Shown here one piece after another: positions 42,699-51,750 of a stretch of 64,000 nt of DNA. The notes below the pieces were generated by a model, which saw only the letters and a list, made by a program, of their open reading frames with translations, was not told the DNA's origin and made no database searches. The translations under genes were made by a program, and so were the position numbers. Origin of the DNA: Pseudomonas sp. URMO17WK12:I2 (lineage in GTDB: Bacteria > Pseudomonadota > Gammaproteobacteria > Pseudomonadales > Pseudomonadaceae); assembly GCF_003253735.1 (NCBI RefSeq), contig NZ_QKYW01000005.1, forward strand, positions 372,001 through 436,000, read 5' to 3'. Numbering within the stretch: position 1 is the stretch's first letter; the number at the start of each line of letters is the position of its first letter.

Positions 42699-42719
42699 AT
42701 TTGGGCGATCAGCTGGCCA

Positions 42720-43268
42720 TCAACGCTCGTCGAGGGCGAAGGCGGTCAGGCTGTAGGTGGGAATGCCCATGTCCTGGAGGCGGCGCGAGCCACCGAGCTC
42801 GGGCAGGTCGATGATCGCCGCCGCCTCGTGAATGCTGGCGCCCATGCGCTTGATCAGTTGTACGGCTGCCAGCAGGGTGCCGCCGGTGGCGATCAGGTCA
42901 TCGATGATCAGCACCTTGTCGCCTTCGCACAGGCTGTCGGCGTGGGCTTCCAGAAAGGCTTCGCCATATTCGGTCTGATAACCCTGGCTGAGCACGTCGG
43001 CGGGTAGTTTGCCTTGCTTGCGAAACAGCACCAGTGGCTTGTTCAGTTCGTAGGCGAGAATCGAGCCGATCAGAAACCCCCGTGCGTCCATCGCGCCGAC
43101 ATGGCTGAAGTCCGCTTCGACGTAGCGCTGGATCAGGCTGTCGATGACCATGCGCAGGGCACGCGGGGACTGGAACAGCGGGGTGATGTCGCGGAACACC
43201 ACGCCCGGCTTGGGAAAATCGTTGACCGGGCGGATGAGGGTCTTGATGGTGAAATCATCAAAGATCAT
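42720..43268 (-). CDS. apt: Adenine phosphoribosyltransferase
   Basis: A 182-residue purine salvage enzyme converting adenine and PRPP to AMP. It has [21 protein letters not shown] near residue 12, [27 protein letters not shown] near 58 and the PRPP motif [20 protein letters not shown] near 122. It follows anr by 26 bases on the same strand, as in P. aeruginosa, and may be cotranscribed with it. Confidence 0.96.
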   Translation of the reverse strand: MIFDDFTIKTLIRPVNDFPKPGVVFRDITPLFQSPRALRMVIDSLIQRYVEADFSHVGAMDARGFLIGSILAYELNKPLVLFRKQGKLPADVLSQGYQTEYGEAFLEAHADSLCEGDKVLIIDDLIATGGTLLAAVQLIKRMGASIHEAAAIIDLPELGGSRRLQDMGIPTYSLTAFALDER

Positions 43269-43294
43269 GGAGGCGTGAATCCTTAACGGGAGTA

Positions 43295-44029
43295 TCAGCC
43301 GTTAAGGTTACCACCGGCCAGCGCGCAGAGCTCGATCGGGTCGAGAATATGCACTTCCTTGCCTTCCGCCTCGAGCAGCTTGCTCTGCTGAAAACGGGTG
43401 AAGACCCGCGACACGGTTTCCACGGCCAGGCCCAGGTGATTGCCGATTTCGTTGCGCGACATCGACAGGCGGAACTGGTTGGCCGAGAAGCCGCGGGCGC
43501 TGAAGCGAGCGGACAGGTTGACCAGGAAGGTGGCGATGCGCTCGTCGGCGGTTTTCTTGGAAAGCAGCAGCATCATCTGCTGGTCGTCGCGAATCTCGCG
43601 GCTCATCACGCGCATCAGCTGGCGGCGCAGTTGCGGCAGACTGACCGACAGCTCGTCGAGGCGCTCGAAGGGGATCTCGCACACCGAGGTGGTTTCCAGG
43701 GCCTGGGCCGAGACTGGATACAGCTCGGTGTCCATGCCGGACAGGCCGACCAGTTCGCTGGGCAGATGGAAGCCGGTGATCTGCTCCTCGCCGGCATCGC
43801 TCAGGCTAAAGGTCTTCAAAGCACCGGAGCGCACGGCGAACACCGAGTTGAAGGTGTCGCCCTGGTGGAACAGGAACTCGCCTTTCTTCAGCGGGCGGCC
43901 GCGTTTGACGATTTCATCGAGTGCGTCCATGTCCTTGAGATCCAGCGACAGGGGCAGGCAGAGGCTGGCGAGGCTGCAGTCCTTGCAGTGTGCCTGATGA
44001 GTTGTGCGCAGCTTGATGCTTTCGGACAT
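43295..44029 (-). CDS. anr: Anr, FNR-type oxygen-sensing regulator
   Basis: A 244-residue CRP/FNR-family activator. The [4Fe-4S] ligands are C15, C18, C24 ([11 protein letters not shown]) and C117 (TSVCEIPFE), spaced as in E. coli FNR. The recognition helix lies in [25 protein letters not shown] near 195, with the E-SR residues that read TTGAT half-sites. Anr switches on cbb3 oxidase, hemN and denitrification genes when oxygen falls. It sits next to its likely targets hemN and the cco cluster. No Anr box is seen in front of anr itself. Confidence 0.97.
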   Translation of the reverse strand: MSESIKLRTTHQAHCKDCSLASLCLPLSLDLKDMDALDEIVKRGRPLKKGEFLFHQGDTFNSVFAVRSGALKTFSLSDAGEEQITGFHLPSELVGLSGMDTELYPVSAQALETTSVCEIPFERLDELSVSLPQLRRQLMRVMSREIRDDQQMMLLLSKKTADERIATFLVNLSARFSARGFSANQFRLSMSRNEIGNHLGLAVETVSRVFTRFQQSKLLEAEGKEVHILDPIELCALAGGNLNG

Positions 44030-44171
44030 GCCCTTATCCCTAGGTAATCACTCAGAAGTTGTAAGGGTAACGCACCAGAGGGGTGCGCGGCCACCTGCCG
44101 CAGGGTGCTCAAGTGTCGCAGCTGCCTGCCGATAGATCTGTATCGATCAGTCAGAAGCAGGGAGCGGTGTG

Positions 44172-44657
44172 ATGCAAGTGGCGACCAATGTGTGGGGAGG
44201 GCGCAGCTATGTGGCGGCCGGCGCGGCGCCGGTAGCTGCAGCGGCGCCAGTTGAAGGGGATGAGCAAAGCGCTGCCGCATCCGCTGGGAAAGGCGAAGCG
44301 GCGCCGGGCGTCAATGTAAGCCTGTCGGATGTTGGCCTGGCGCGCTCCAGAGAGGCGGAAAACAAGAACGCCGATATCGACAAGAGCGATCTGCCGGACG
44401 AGGTAAAGCAACTGCTCAAGATGATCCGCGAGCTCAAGGCCCAGCTAGCCGAGAAAATGGCCGAGTTGCAGGCGCTGATGGCCCAGGGCGACATGGAGGA
44501 CGATGCGCAGCAGGCCAAGGTGCGTGCCATGCAGACCGAAGTCGGCTCGATTAACGGCGCCCTGAGCACTGCCAACGCTCAGCTGGCCCAGGTCATGCGC
44601 GACCAGAAACTGACCGGCGAGCAGGGCGCCACGGTAGGCGCGCTGCTGGCCAAATGA
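44172..44657 (+). CDS. Coiled-coil hypothetical protein divergent from anr
   Basis: A 161-residue protein, not recognised. The first 45 residues are Ala/Gly-rich and look disordered ([32 protein letters not shown]). Residues about 78-110 form a strong coiled coil (VKQLLKMIRELKAQLAEKMAELQALMAQ), then an acidic break and a further helix to the end. No signal peptide, membrane segment or cysteine. ATG at 44172 is preceded by GGGAGC; an in-frame GTG at 44169 is less likely. Convergent with hemN. A structural or regulatory role is possible but unsupported. Confidence 0.75.
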   Translation: MQVATNVWGGRSYVAAGAAPVAAAAPVEGDEQSAAASAGKGEAAPGVNVSLSDVGLARSREAENKNADIDKSDLPDEVKQLLKMIRELKAQLAEKMAELQALMAQGDMEDDAQQAKVRAMQTEVGSINGALSTANAQLAQVMRDQKLTGEQGATVGALLAK

Positions 44658-44658
44658 T

Positions 44659-44692
44659 GCAGCGGGCAGGGCCGCGCAGCCCTGCCCGCTGC
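44659..44692. terminator. Large hairpin between the coiled-coil gene and hemN
   Basis: A perfect 13-bp stem (GCAGCGGGCAGGG with CCCTGCCCGCTGC) with an 8-base loop, placed exactly between two convergent genes. There is no T run on either side. Confidence 0.55.
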
Positions 44693-44697
44693 GCGGC

Positions 44698-46080
44698 TCA
44701 GATCACCCGCGAAAAGCGCTGCTGGTTGGTCTCACCCAGGTAGCGGTCGAACAGCATGCACAGCGAGCGCACCAGCAGTCTTCCCGCCGGCAATACCTCG
44801 ATGCCGCGTTCTCCCAATTCGATCAGCCCGTCACGGTGCATCTGCTGCAGCGCGGGCCAGGCATCGGCGAAGTAGCTGCGAAAGCTCATGGCGAAGCGCT
44901 GCTCGATATCGGCGAAGTCCAACTTGAAGTGACAGATCAGCTGCTGGATCACCGCCCGGCGGATCCGGTCATCGTCGTTGCAGCCCAGTCCGCGCTGGGT
45001 GGCCAGCTGTCCGTTGTTCAGGCTGCCCTGGTAGGCGGCCAGATCCGAGCTGTTCTGGCAGTACAGGTCACCGACCTGGCTGATTGATGACACGCCAAGG
45101 CCGATCAGGTCGCAGTGGCCGTGGGTGGTATAGCCCTGGAAGTTGCGCTGCAGGCTGCCGTCTTCCTGGGCGCTGGCCAGCTCGTCGTCGGGCAGGGCGA
45201 AATGGTCCATGCCGATATAACGATAACCGGCACTGGCCAGCTGTTCGATACTGCCCTGCAGCATGGCCAGCTTGGTCGCAGCGCTGGGCAGTTGCCCGCT
45301 GTCGATACGCCGCTGCGGCATGAAGCGTTCCGGCAGGTGGGCATAGTTGAACAGCGACAGGCGATCGGGCTGCAGGGCGATGACCTGCTGCACGGTGTGG
45401 GCGAAGTTCTCCGGTTTCTGCTGCGGCAGGCCGTAGATCAGGTCGATGTTCACCGAGCGAAATTGCAGGGTGCGCGCGGCCTCGACGATGGCGCGGGTTT
45501 CTTCCAGGCTCTGCAGGCGGTTGATGGCGCGCTGCACGTTGGGGTCCAGGTCCTGCACGCCGAGGCTGACCCGATTGAAGCCCAGCTCGCGCAGCAGGCC
45601 CATGGTCGACCAGTCCGCCTCGCGGGGGTCGATCTCGATGCTGTAGTCACCGCTGTCGTCATCGAGCAGGGTGAAATGCTCGCGCAGCTTGCTCATCAGC
45701 TGACGCAGTTCGTCATGGCTGAGAAAGGTCGGCGTGCCGCCGCCCAGATGCAGCTGTTCGATGCGCTGGCGCTTGTCGACATGGTGACCGATCAGCGCCA
45801 TTTCCCGCTCGAGCGCTTGCAGGTAGGGCTGGGTACGGCCGCGATCCTTGGTGATGACCTTGTTGCAGGCGCAGTAGTAGCAGATGTTGGCGCAGAACGG
45901 CAGGTGCAGGTACAGCGACAGCGGACGCAGCGCGCGGCGGCTGTCACGCAGGGCGTGGAGCAGGTCGAAGGAGCCGACGCCGTCATGAAACTGCACGGCG
46001 GTGGGATAAGAGGTGTAGCGCGGGCCGGCTTGATCGTAGCGGCGGATCAGGTCGGAATCCCACTGGATGGCGTCGAGCAT
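44698..46080 (-). CDS. hemN: Oxygen-independent coproporphyrinogen III oxidase
   Basis: A 460-residue radical SAM enzyme that oxidises coproporphyrinogen III when oxygen is scarce. The SAM cluster motif is C63-x3-C67-x2-C70 (FCANICYYCAC); LHLGGGTPTFLS near residue 110 binds SAM; the C-terminal HemN domain is complete (GLGVSSISQVGDLYCQN; DLIELGERGI). An Anr-type box lies 61 bases upstream at 46141-46154. It supplies haem for the neighbouring oxidases under microaerobic conditions. Confidence 0.96.
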   Translation of the reverse strand: MLDAIQWDSDLIRRYDQAGPRYTSYPTAVQFHDGVGSFDLLHALRDSRRALRPLSLYLHLPFCANICYYCACNKVITKDRGRTQPYLQALEREMALIGHHVDKRQRIEQLHLGGGTPTFLSHDELRQLMSKLREHFTLLDDDSGDYSIEIDPREADWSTMGLLRELGFNRVSLGVQDLDPNVQRAINRLQSLEETRAIVEAARTLQFRSVNIDLIYGLPQQKPENFAHTVQQVIALQPDRLSLFNYAHLPERFMPQRRIDSGQLPSAATKLAMLQGSIEQLASAGYRYIGMDHFALPDDELASAQEDGSLQRNFQGYTTHGHCDLIGLGVSSISQVGDLYCQNSSDLAAYQGSLNNGQLATQRGLGCNDDDRIRRAVIQQLICHFKLDFADIEQRFAMSFRSYFADAWPALQQMHRDGLIELGERGIEVLPAGRLLVRSLCMLFDRYLGETNQQRFSRVI

Positions 46081-46140
46081 GGCGAGTTCCGCTTTAGCAT
46101 TGAATGCTCAGCAGTCTAGGGAACGCAGTGGCGGGGCTTT

Positions 46141-46154
46141 TTGATCTGAGTCAT
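46141..46154 (-). promoter_or_regulatory. Anr (FNR) box upstream of hemN
   Basis: Read on the minus strand, ATGACTCAGATCAA matches TTGAT-N4-ATCAA at 8 of 10 positions, with one perfect half site. Its centre is about 67 bases upstream of the hemN ATG, compatible with a class II activator position and a leader of about 25 bases. Confidence 0.65.
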
Positions 46155-46195
46155 GGGGTCGCAGCGGTGGCGTAACCGTTGACGCTATTAGCGCC

Positions 46196-46225
46196 GTAGC
46201 CTGGGTGAACGAAGCGCAACCCTGG
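46196..46225. repeat. Dispersed palindromic repeat, CCTGGGT class
   Basis: GTAGCCTGGGTGAAC then AACCCTGG: arms CCTGGGT and ACCCTGG pair imperfectly around an AGCGCA-type centre. It resembles 35918-35941 and lies between hemN and the membrane protein gene. Confidence 0.55.
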
Positions 46226-46240
46226 AAAGGGCGCCTGGCT

Positions 46241-46924
46241 TCAGTGCCCCATCAGCCAGTGCTGGTGCGGCCCGGGCAGCGTCCACAGGCCGAACAGAAT
46301 CACCAGCAGGCCGCCGGCCACGCGCACGCCGCGCCGGCGCAGCAGACCGACCAGGCGTTCGGCCGCCAGCCCGGTGGCCAGCAGCACCGGCAAGGTGCCG
46401 AGGCCGAAGGCGAACATCAGCGCGGCGCTATGCAGGGCATCGCCCTGGCTCGCCGCCCACAGCAGGGTGCTGTACACCAGGCCGCAGGGCAGCCAGCCCC
46501 ACAGGCCGCCGAGCAGCAGGGCACGCGGTGCGCTGGTGATCGGCATAAAGCGTCGGGTGATCGGTTGCAGCCGGCGCCAGAGGCCGCGGCCCAGCGCTTC
46601 GATGCGCGTCAGGCCGCTCCACCAGCCGGCCAGGTACAGGCCCATGGCGATCAGCAGCAGGCCGGCGATGCTGCGCAGCACAGCGGCTAACGGGCCGCTG
46701 GCCAGTGCCCAGCCGGCCAGGCCGAGCAGCAAACCGGCTGCGGTGTAGCTGAGAATCCTCCCGGCGTTGTAGGCGACCAGCAGGCGCAGGCGCTGATGGC
46801 GCCGCTCGGCGGGGATGGCCAGGCTCAGCGCGCCCATCAGCCCGCCGCACATGCCCAGGCAATGGCCGCCGCCTAGCAGGCCGAGAATCAGCGCGGAGAT
46901 CAGTTGCGGCAGCAGATCAGTCAT
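46241..46924 (-). CDS. TauE/SafE-like membrane protein linked to cbb3 assembly
   Basis: A 227-residue protein with six or so membrane segments. The first contains GGHCLGMCGGLMGALSLA, a Cys-x3-Cys with Met and His that suggests metal (copper) contact; LWGWLPCGLVYSTLLWAAS near residue 142 holds a further Cys. Family annotations read sulfite exporter TauE/SafE or UreH-like, but its fixed place after ccoS argues for a role in oxidase maturation, perhaps copper. It overlaps ccoS by 8 bases. Confidence 0.82.
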   Translation of the reverse strand: MTDLLPQLISALILGLLGGGHCLGMCGGLMGALSLAIPAERRHQRLRLLVAYNAGRILSYTAAGLLLGLAGWALASGPLAAVLRSIAGLLLIAMGLYLAGWWSGLTRIEALGRGLWRRLQPITRRFMPITSAPRALLLGGLWGWLPCGLVYSTLLWAASQGDALHSAALMFAFGLGTLPVLLATGLAAERLVGLLRRRGVRVAGGLLVILFGLWTLPGPHQHWLMGH

Positions 46925-47120
46925 GGTCTTTGCCGGTGTGCTCGTGTTTGGCCTGTTTCACCGCCGCCTGGTGGCGTGGGTCATCGTCATCGAAGAGGAT
47001 GCGGTGCGCCGGGCTGTCGAGGTCGTCGTACTGACCGCTGTCCACGGCCCAGAAGAACAGCCACACGGCGAAGGCGACCAGCAGCAGGGCGACGGGAATC
47101 AGGATATACAGCGCGGTCAT
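46917..47120 (-). CDS. ccoS: Cbb3 oxidase maturation protein CcoS
   Basis: A 67-residue protein: one membrane helix (TALYILIPVALLLVAFAVWLFFWAV) followed by the conserved DSGQYDDLDSPAHRILFDDDD. CcoS is needed for insertion of haem and copper cofactors into CcoN. ATGA overlap with ccoI. Confidence 0.95.
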   Translation of the reverse strand: MTALYILIPVALLLVAFAVWLFFWAVDSGQYDDLDSPAHRILFDDDDPRHQAAVKQAKHEHTGKDHD

Positions 47121-49531
47121 GGTGCTTTCCCCAGGCGCAGTGCATTGAGCACCACCAGCAGTGAGCTGGCCGACATGCCCAGGGCGGCCCAGATCGGCGT
47201 GATCCAGCCCAGGGCGGCGAAGGGCAGCACCAGGCCATTGTACAGCCCGGCCCAGGCCAGGTTCTCGATAATGATGGTGCGGGTGCGGCGCGCAAGGCGC
47301 AGGGCATCGACCAGGCTGGTGAGGCGGTTGGAGAGCAGCACCGCGTCGGCGCTGGTCTTGGCCAGGTCCGAGGCCGAACCCATTGCTACGCTGATATCGG
47401 CGCCGGCGAGCACCGGCACGTCGTTGACGCCGTCACCGAGCATCAGCACACGGCGGCCTTGTGCCTGCAGGTCGCGCAGGATGGCCAGCTTGGCGTCCGG
47501 GGCCAGCCCGCCGCGGGCCTGCTCGATACCCAGCTGGCGGGCCACTTCGCCAACCATGGGCGAGCTGTCGCCGCTGAGCAGGAGAATCTGCCAGCCACGC
47601 CCGCGTGCCGCCTCGACCAGAGCGGGGGCATCGTCACGCAGGCGGTCGTCGAGTACGAACCAGGCCAGCGGCCCCTGTTCGTCACCGAGCAGCAACCATT
47701 GGCCCTGTTCCCCGGCGATGGCCGGTGCGGGCTTGCTGCTCAATGCACTGACGAAATCGGCCCCGCCGATACGCAGCCGGCGCCCCTCGACGATACCTTC
47801 CAGGCCCAGGCCCGGCACGTTCTGCAGCGCCTCGGCCCGTGCCGTGGCGTGGCCGAAGGCGCGGGCAATCGGGTGTTCGGACTGGCTTTCCAGCGCCGCG
47901 GCCAGGGCCAGGCAGGTATCGCCATCCAGTGCGCCGAGGGGGTGCACGGCACGCAGCGTCAGGCGGCCTTCGGTGAGGGTGCCGGTCTTATCGACGATCA
48001 GCGTGTCGATCTGCTCCAGGCCTTCGAGCACGTGGCCGCGGGTCAGCAGCATGCCGAGCTTGTGCAGGGTGCCGGTGGCGGTGGTCAGCGCCGTCGGCGT
48101 GGCCAGGGCGAGGGCGCAGGGGCAGGTGGCGACGAGCAGGGCGAGCACCACCCAGAACGCCCGAGACGCATCGAGCTGCCACCACACCAGGCCGACGATG
48201 GCCGCTACCACCAGCACGATCAGCAGGAACCACTGCGCCACCCGGTCGGCGATCTCGGCCAGGCGCGGCTTCTCGCCTTGCGCCCGCTCCAGCAGACGGA
48301 CGATGGCCGACAGCCGGGTGGCCTCGCCCAGCGCCTGCACCTCGACGGTCAGCGGCCCCTCGACATTGAGGGTGCCAGCGGTCACGCCATCGCCGGCGTT
48401 GCGCGGTTGCGGCAGATACTCGCCGGTTAGCAGCGACTCATCGACGCTGGACTGCCCGGCCAGTACCTGGCCGTCGGCCGGGATCAGCGCACCCGGCGGC
48501 ACCAGCACCTGGTCGCCGGGTTGCAGCTCGCTGAGCAGGATGCGCTGGCCCTGGCCCTGTTCATCCAGGCGCAGGCAGGATGCCGGCAGCAACTTGACCA
48601 GTTGCGCGGTGGCCGCGGCGGTGCGTTCCCGGGCGCGGCGCTCTAGGTAGCGACCGCTGAGCAGGAACAGGGCGAACATGCCCACGGCGTCGAAATACAG
48701 CTCGCCATGGCCCATGACGGTGGACCAGATGCCAGCCGCGTAGGCGCCGCCGATGGCCAGCGATACCGAGACGTCCATGCTCAGGTGACGGGTGCGCAGG
48801 TCGCGCAGGGCGCCGCGAAAGAACTGGCCGCAGCAGTAGAAGACGATGGGCGTGGTGAGAAACAGGCTGACCCAGCGCAGGATGCTGTCCAGCTCCGGGC
48901 TCAGGTCGACGTTGAACTCCGGCCAGGTGGCCATGCTGGCCATCATCACCTGCATCCACAGCAGCCCGGCGACGCCCAGCTGGCGCATCGCGCGGCGGTT
49001 TTCGCGGGTCAGCTGCTCGGCGGCTACGTCGGCCTGCCAGGGGTGGGCGACGTAGCCGATGCGGCGTACTTCGCCGAGCAGCCCGCTCAGGGGCAGGGCG
49101 CTGGCGCTCCAGCGCACCCGCAGGCGATGGTTGGACAGGTTCAGGTGTGCCTCGGCCACGCCGGGCAGGGCATTGAGGTGCTTTTCGATCAGCCAGCCAC
49201 AGGCTGCGCAGCTGATGCCCTCGATCAGCAGGCTGGTTTCGCTCCATTCGCCGCTTTGTTCGACGAAGGGCTGCTGCACGTCGTGGCGGTCATAGAGGGC
49301 CAGCTCGTCGGGCAGCGCCTGGGGCAGTTGCTGGGGATTGTTGGCCGCTTCGCTGCGGTGGCTGTAGTAGTGCTCCAGGCCACCCTGCACGATGGTTTCG
49401 GCCACCGCCTGGCAGCCTGGGCAGCACAGCGCACGCGATTGGCCCAGCACCACCGCCGAAAAGCGGCTGCCCGCCGGCACCGGCAGGCCGCAGTGGTAGC
49501 AGGGCGCCGGGCTGCTGCGCTCGAGCGGCAT
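47117..49531 (-). CDS. ccoI: Cbb3 assembly copper P1B-ATPase CcoI
   Basis: An 804-residue copper ATPase of the CcoI/FixI (CopA2) type that delivers copper for the oxidase. The N-terminus has CYHCG and CCPGC, then a heavy-metal domain with GISCAACGWLIEKHL near residue 105. Membrane segments include the transport motif ATCPCALALATPTAL near 468. The P-domain has VDKTGTLTEG, and GDGVNDVPVLAGADISVAMG completes the hinge. It ends 23 bases before the ccoH stop on the same strand. Confidence 0.96.
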   Translation of the reverse strand: MPLERSSPAPCYHCGLPVPAGSRFSAVVLGQSRALCCPGCQAVAETIVQGGLEHYYSHRSEAANNPQQLPQALPDELALYDRHDVQQPFVEQSGEWSETSLLIEGISCAACGWLIEKHLNALPGVAEAHLNLSNHRLRVRWSASALPLSGLLGEVRRIGYVAHPWQADVAAEQLTRENRRAMRQLGVAGLLWMQVMMASMATWPEFNVDLSPELDSILRWVSLFLTTPIVFYCCGQFFRGALRDLRTRHLSMDVSVSLAIGGAYAAGIWSTVMGHGELYFDAVGMFALFLLSGRYLERRARERTAAATAQLVKLLPASCLRLDEQGQGQRILLSELQPGDQVLVPPGALIPADGQVLAGQSSVDESLLTGEYLPQPRNAGDGVTAGTLNVEGPLTVEVQALGEATRLSAIVRLLERAQGEKPRLAEIADRVAQWFLLIVLVVAAIVGLVWWQLDASRAFWVVLALLVATCPCALALATPTALTTATGTLHKLGMLLTRGHVLEGLEQIDTLIVDKTGTLTEGRLTLRAVHPLGALDGDTCLALAAALESQSEHPIARAFGHATARAEALQNVPGLGLEGIVEGRRLRIGGADFVSALSSKPAPAIAGEQGQWLLLGDEQGPLAWFVLDDRLRDDAPALVEAARGRGWQILLLSGDSSPMVGEVARQLGIEQARGGLAPDAKLAILRDLQAQGRRVLMLGDGVNDVPVLAGADISVAMGSASDLAKTSADAVLLSNRLTSLVDALRLARRTRTIIIENLAWAGLYNGLVLPFAALGWITPIWAALGMSASSLLVVLNALRLGKAP

Positions 49532-49554
49532 GCCGGTGGCAAGCGAGGTGTCGA

Positions 49555-50061
49555 TCAGCGTTCATCCCCGAGCTGGACGCTCTTGCCGGTTTCCAGGGTT
49601 TCTTCCTCGAACAGGCGCCAGTCCTGGCCACCTTCCTGGCCGATCAGCTCGACGAAGCGCCGGCCCTGCACGCTGTCCTGCAGGTTGCCGCGGTACAGGC
49701 CTTCACCCTGATGCTGCAGCACCACACGGCGGTCGCGCTCCGGCTGGGTCGGCGATACCAGGTTGAGCACCAGTTGCGCCGGCGCGCTGGCGCCGTGCAG
49801 TTGCAGCTCGGCGATGCCACGTTCGTCGTCCAGATCCAGCGTCGCTTGCAGTTTCAGGCGCACTGCCAGGTTCTCGCGCTCCAGGGACTGGTTGATGCCC
49901 TTGCCGACGTCGTAATAATCGTCGGAGATCAGCCCCGGCGGGTTGCGCGTGGCGACGGTCAGCAGGGTCAGCCCCTGGATCACCGAGTAGCCGAGCAGGG
50001 CGATCAGGAACCAGGGCCAGAACTGTTTGTACCAGGGGGCGGGTTGGAGCTCTTCGTTCAT
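49555..50061 (-). CDS. ccoH: FixH/CcoH cbb3 oxidase assembly protein
   Basis: A 168-residue protein with one N-terminal membrane segment ([24 protein letters not shown]) after WYKQ, then [24 protein letters not shown], the FixH signature, and a periplasmic beta-rich domain. CcoH stabilises early cbb3 assembly. It lies between ccoG and ccoI, the standard order. Confidence 0.93.
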   Translation of the reverse strand: MNEELQPAPWYKQFWPWFLIALLGYSVIQGLTLLTVATRNPPGLISDDYYDVGKGINQSLERENLAVRLKLQATLDLDDERGIAELQLHGASAPAQLVLNLVSPTQPERDRRVVLQHQGEGLYRGNLQDSVQGRRFVELIGQEGGQDWRLFEEETLETGKSVQLGDER

Positions 50062-50087
50062 GGTTGGCCTGCTCTTTCATTCGATTT

Positions 50088-50158
50088 GGTGGGCTGAAGC
50101 CCACCCTACGTAGTTACGGTTGTAGGTTGGGCCGGGCGGCGATCTGCGAAGCCCACCG
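50088..50158. repeat. Dispersed hairpin repeat, GGTGGGCTGAAGCCCACC class
   Basis: An 18-base palindrome (50088-50105) continues CCTACG, then a second GTAGGTTGGGC...GCCCACC unit. The arms resemble the GGTGGAYGA/CCACCCTA repeats at 8886-8973 and 63666-63700. It occupies the ccoG-ccoH gap. Confidence 0.65.
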
Positions 50159-50166
50159 GCCTTCGG

Positions 50167-51570
50167 CTATCTCACGCTCGGGCCGATAAAGCGGCTGCTG
50201 GCGTCGTTGTGGATGCTATCGTCGTCGGTGGCACGGATGTGGAAGGTGATCTCGTTGGTGCTCGACGGCAGTTTCTCGGCGTCGATGGACAGCTCCACCG
50301 GGATCGCCAGCACTTCGCCGGCCAGGGCGCGCACTTCGCGGCGGCCTTCGTAGACCAGGCCATCCAGGCCGTCTGCGTCGATGCGGAAGACGACGTCCTG
50401 CTGGGCCTTGTTCATGATCTTCAGGGTGTAGACGTTCTCGATCCGGCCCAGCTCGTTCTCGCGGTAGAGTACCCGATCCTTGAGCACGTCCAGCTCTACC
50501 AGAGGGCGGTTGCTCACCGCCCAGGCGAACACCGCCAGCATGGCCAGGAGGGCGATGGCGTAGCCGATCAGCCGTGGGCGCAGCAGGCGGGTCTGCTGCC
50601 CCGAGAGGTTGTGTTCGGTGGTGTAGCTGATCAGCCCGCGCGGATAGTTCATCTTGTCCATGACGGCGTCGCAGGCGTCGATGCACGCGGCGCAGCCGAT
50701 GCATTCGATCTGCAGGCCGTCGCGAATGTCGATGCCGGTCGGGCACACCTGCACGCACAGGGTGCAGTCGATGCAGTCGCCCAGGCCCTGGGCCTTGTAG
50801 TCGGCGGTCTTCTTGCGTGGGCCGCGGGCTTCGCCACGGCGCGGGTCATAGGAGACGATCAGGGTGTCCTGGTCGAACATAACGCTCTGGAAGCGCGCAT
50901 AGGGGCACATGTGGATGCACACCTGCTCGCGCAGCCAACCGGCGTTGCCGTAGGTGGCGAGGGTGAAGAAGGCGATCCAGAACAGTGCCCAACCGCTGGC
51001 TTCGAAGGTCACCAGCTCGGCGAGCAGCTCGCGGATCGGCGCGAAGTAGCCGACGAAGGTCAATGCGGTAATCAGGGAAACGCCCAGCCAGATGCTGTGC
51101 TTGGCGAAGCGGCGAGCGAACTTGTTGGCGCTCATCGGCGCCTTTTCCAGCTTCATGCGTTGGTTGCGGTCACCTTCGGTGACCTTTTCCGCCCACATGA
51201 AGATCCAGGTGAACACGCTCTGCGGGCAGGTGTAGCCGCACCACACCCGGCCGGCGAATACGGTGATGAAGAACAGCCCGAAGGCGGCGATGATCAGCAA
51301 TGCCGAGAGCAGCACGAAATCCTGGGGCCAGTAGGTGGCGCCGAAGATGTGGAACTTGCGTTCCGGCAGGTTCCACCACACCGCCTGGTGGCCGTTCCAG
51401 TTCAGCCACACGGTGCCGAAGTAGAGAAGGAACAGCAGCGCCCCGCCAGCACGCCGCAGGTTGCGGTAAAAACCGCTGAAGGCGCGGGTGTGGATCTTCT
51501 CGCGACTGGCATAGAGGTCGACGGTCTCGCTGGGCGGCGTGACGTTCTTGACGGGGATCTGTTGGCTCAT
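50167..51570 (-). CDS. ccoG: CcoG, cbb3 assembly polyferredoxin
   Basis: A 467-residue membrane iron-sulfur protein of the CcoG/FixG/RdxA family. Several membrane helices carry GRVWCGYTCPQSVFTWIFMWAEK near residue 107. Two [4Fe-4S] ferredoxin motifs follow, GDCIDCTLCVQVCP and ECIGCAACIDACD, near 265-300. The C-terminal third is an Ig-like periplasmic domain. CcoG is reported to reduce copper for the assembly pathway. It begins the ccoGHIS set, 180 bases downstream of ccoP. Confidence 0.96.
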   Translation of the reverse strand: MSQQIPVKNVTPPSETVDLYASREKIHTRAFSGFYRNLRRAGGALLFLLYFGTVWLNWNGHQAVWWNLPERKFHIFGATYWPQDFVLLSALLIIAAFGLFFITVFAGRVWCGYTCPQSVFTWIFMWAEKVTEGDRNQRMKLEKAPMSANKFARRFAKHSIWLGVSLITALTFVGYFAPIRELLAELVTFEASGWALFWIAFFTLATYGNAGWLREQVCIHMCPYARFQSVMFDQDTLIVSYDPRRGEARGPRKKTADYKAQGLGDCIDCTLCVQVCPTGIDIRDGLQIECIGCAACIDACDAVMDKMNYPRGLISYTTEHNLSGQQTRLLRPRLIGYAIALLAMLAVFAWAVSNRPLVELDVLKDRVLYRENELGRIENVYTLKIMNKAQQDVVFRIDADGLDGLVYEGRREVRALAGEVLAIPVELSIDAEKLPSSTNEITFHIRATDDDSIHNDASSRFIGPSVR

Positions 51571-51731
51571 CGAGGGCTACCACAACGGTTGGTCGGGCCT
51601 GCCGCGACCGATACGTGCCGGTCGCGATCGTTCGCTGCGCCGATGGTACGCCGCAACGCCAGATCGGGCTTGCGGCTACCCGTCGCAGGGTAGGTGCAGG
51701 GCCATGCTAGGGTCAGCAGGCCGGAGCCGTC

Positions 51732-51745
51732 CTGACCCAGATCAG
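51732..51745 (-). promoter_or_regulatory. Possible Anr box between ccoP and ccoG
   Basis: CTGATCTGGGTCAG (minus strand) is a near-palindrome matching TTGAT-N4-ATCAA at 7 of 10 positions. It lies 162 bases upstream of the ccoG ATG, so it may drive a separate ccoGHIS transcript. Weak by sequence alone. Confidence 0.4.
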
Positions 51746-51750
51746 TGCAC

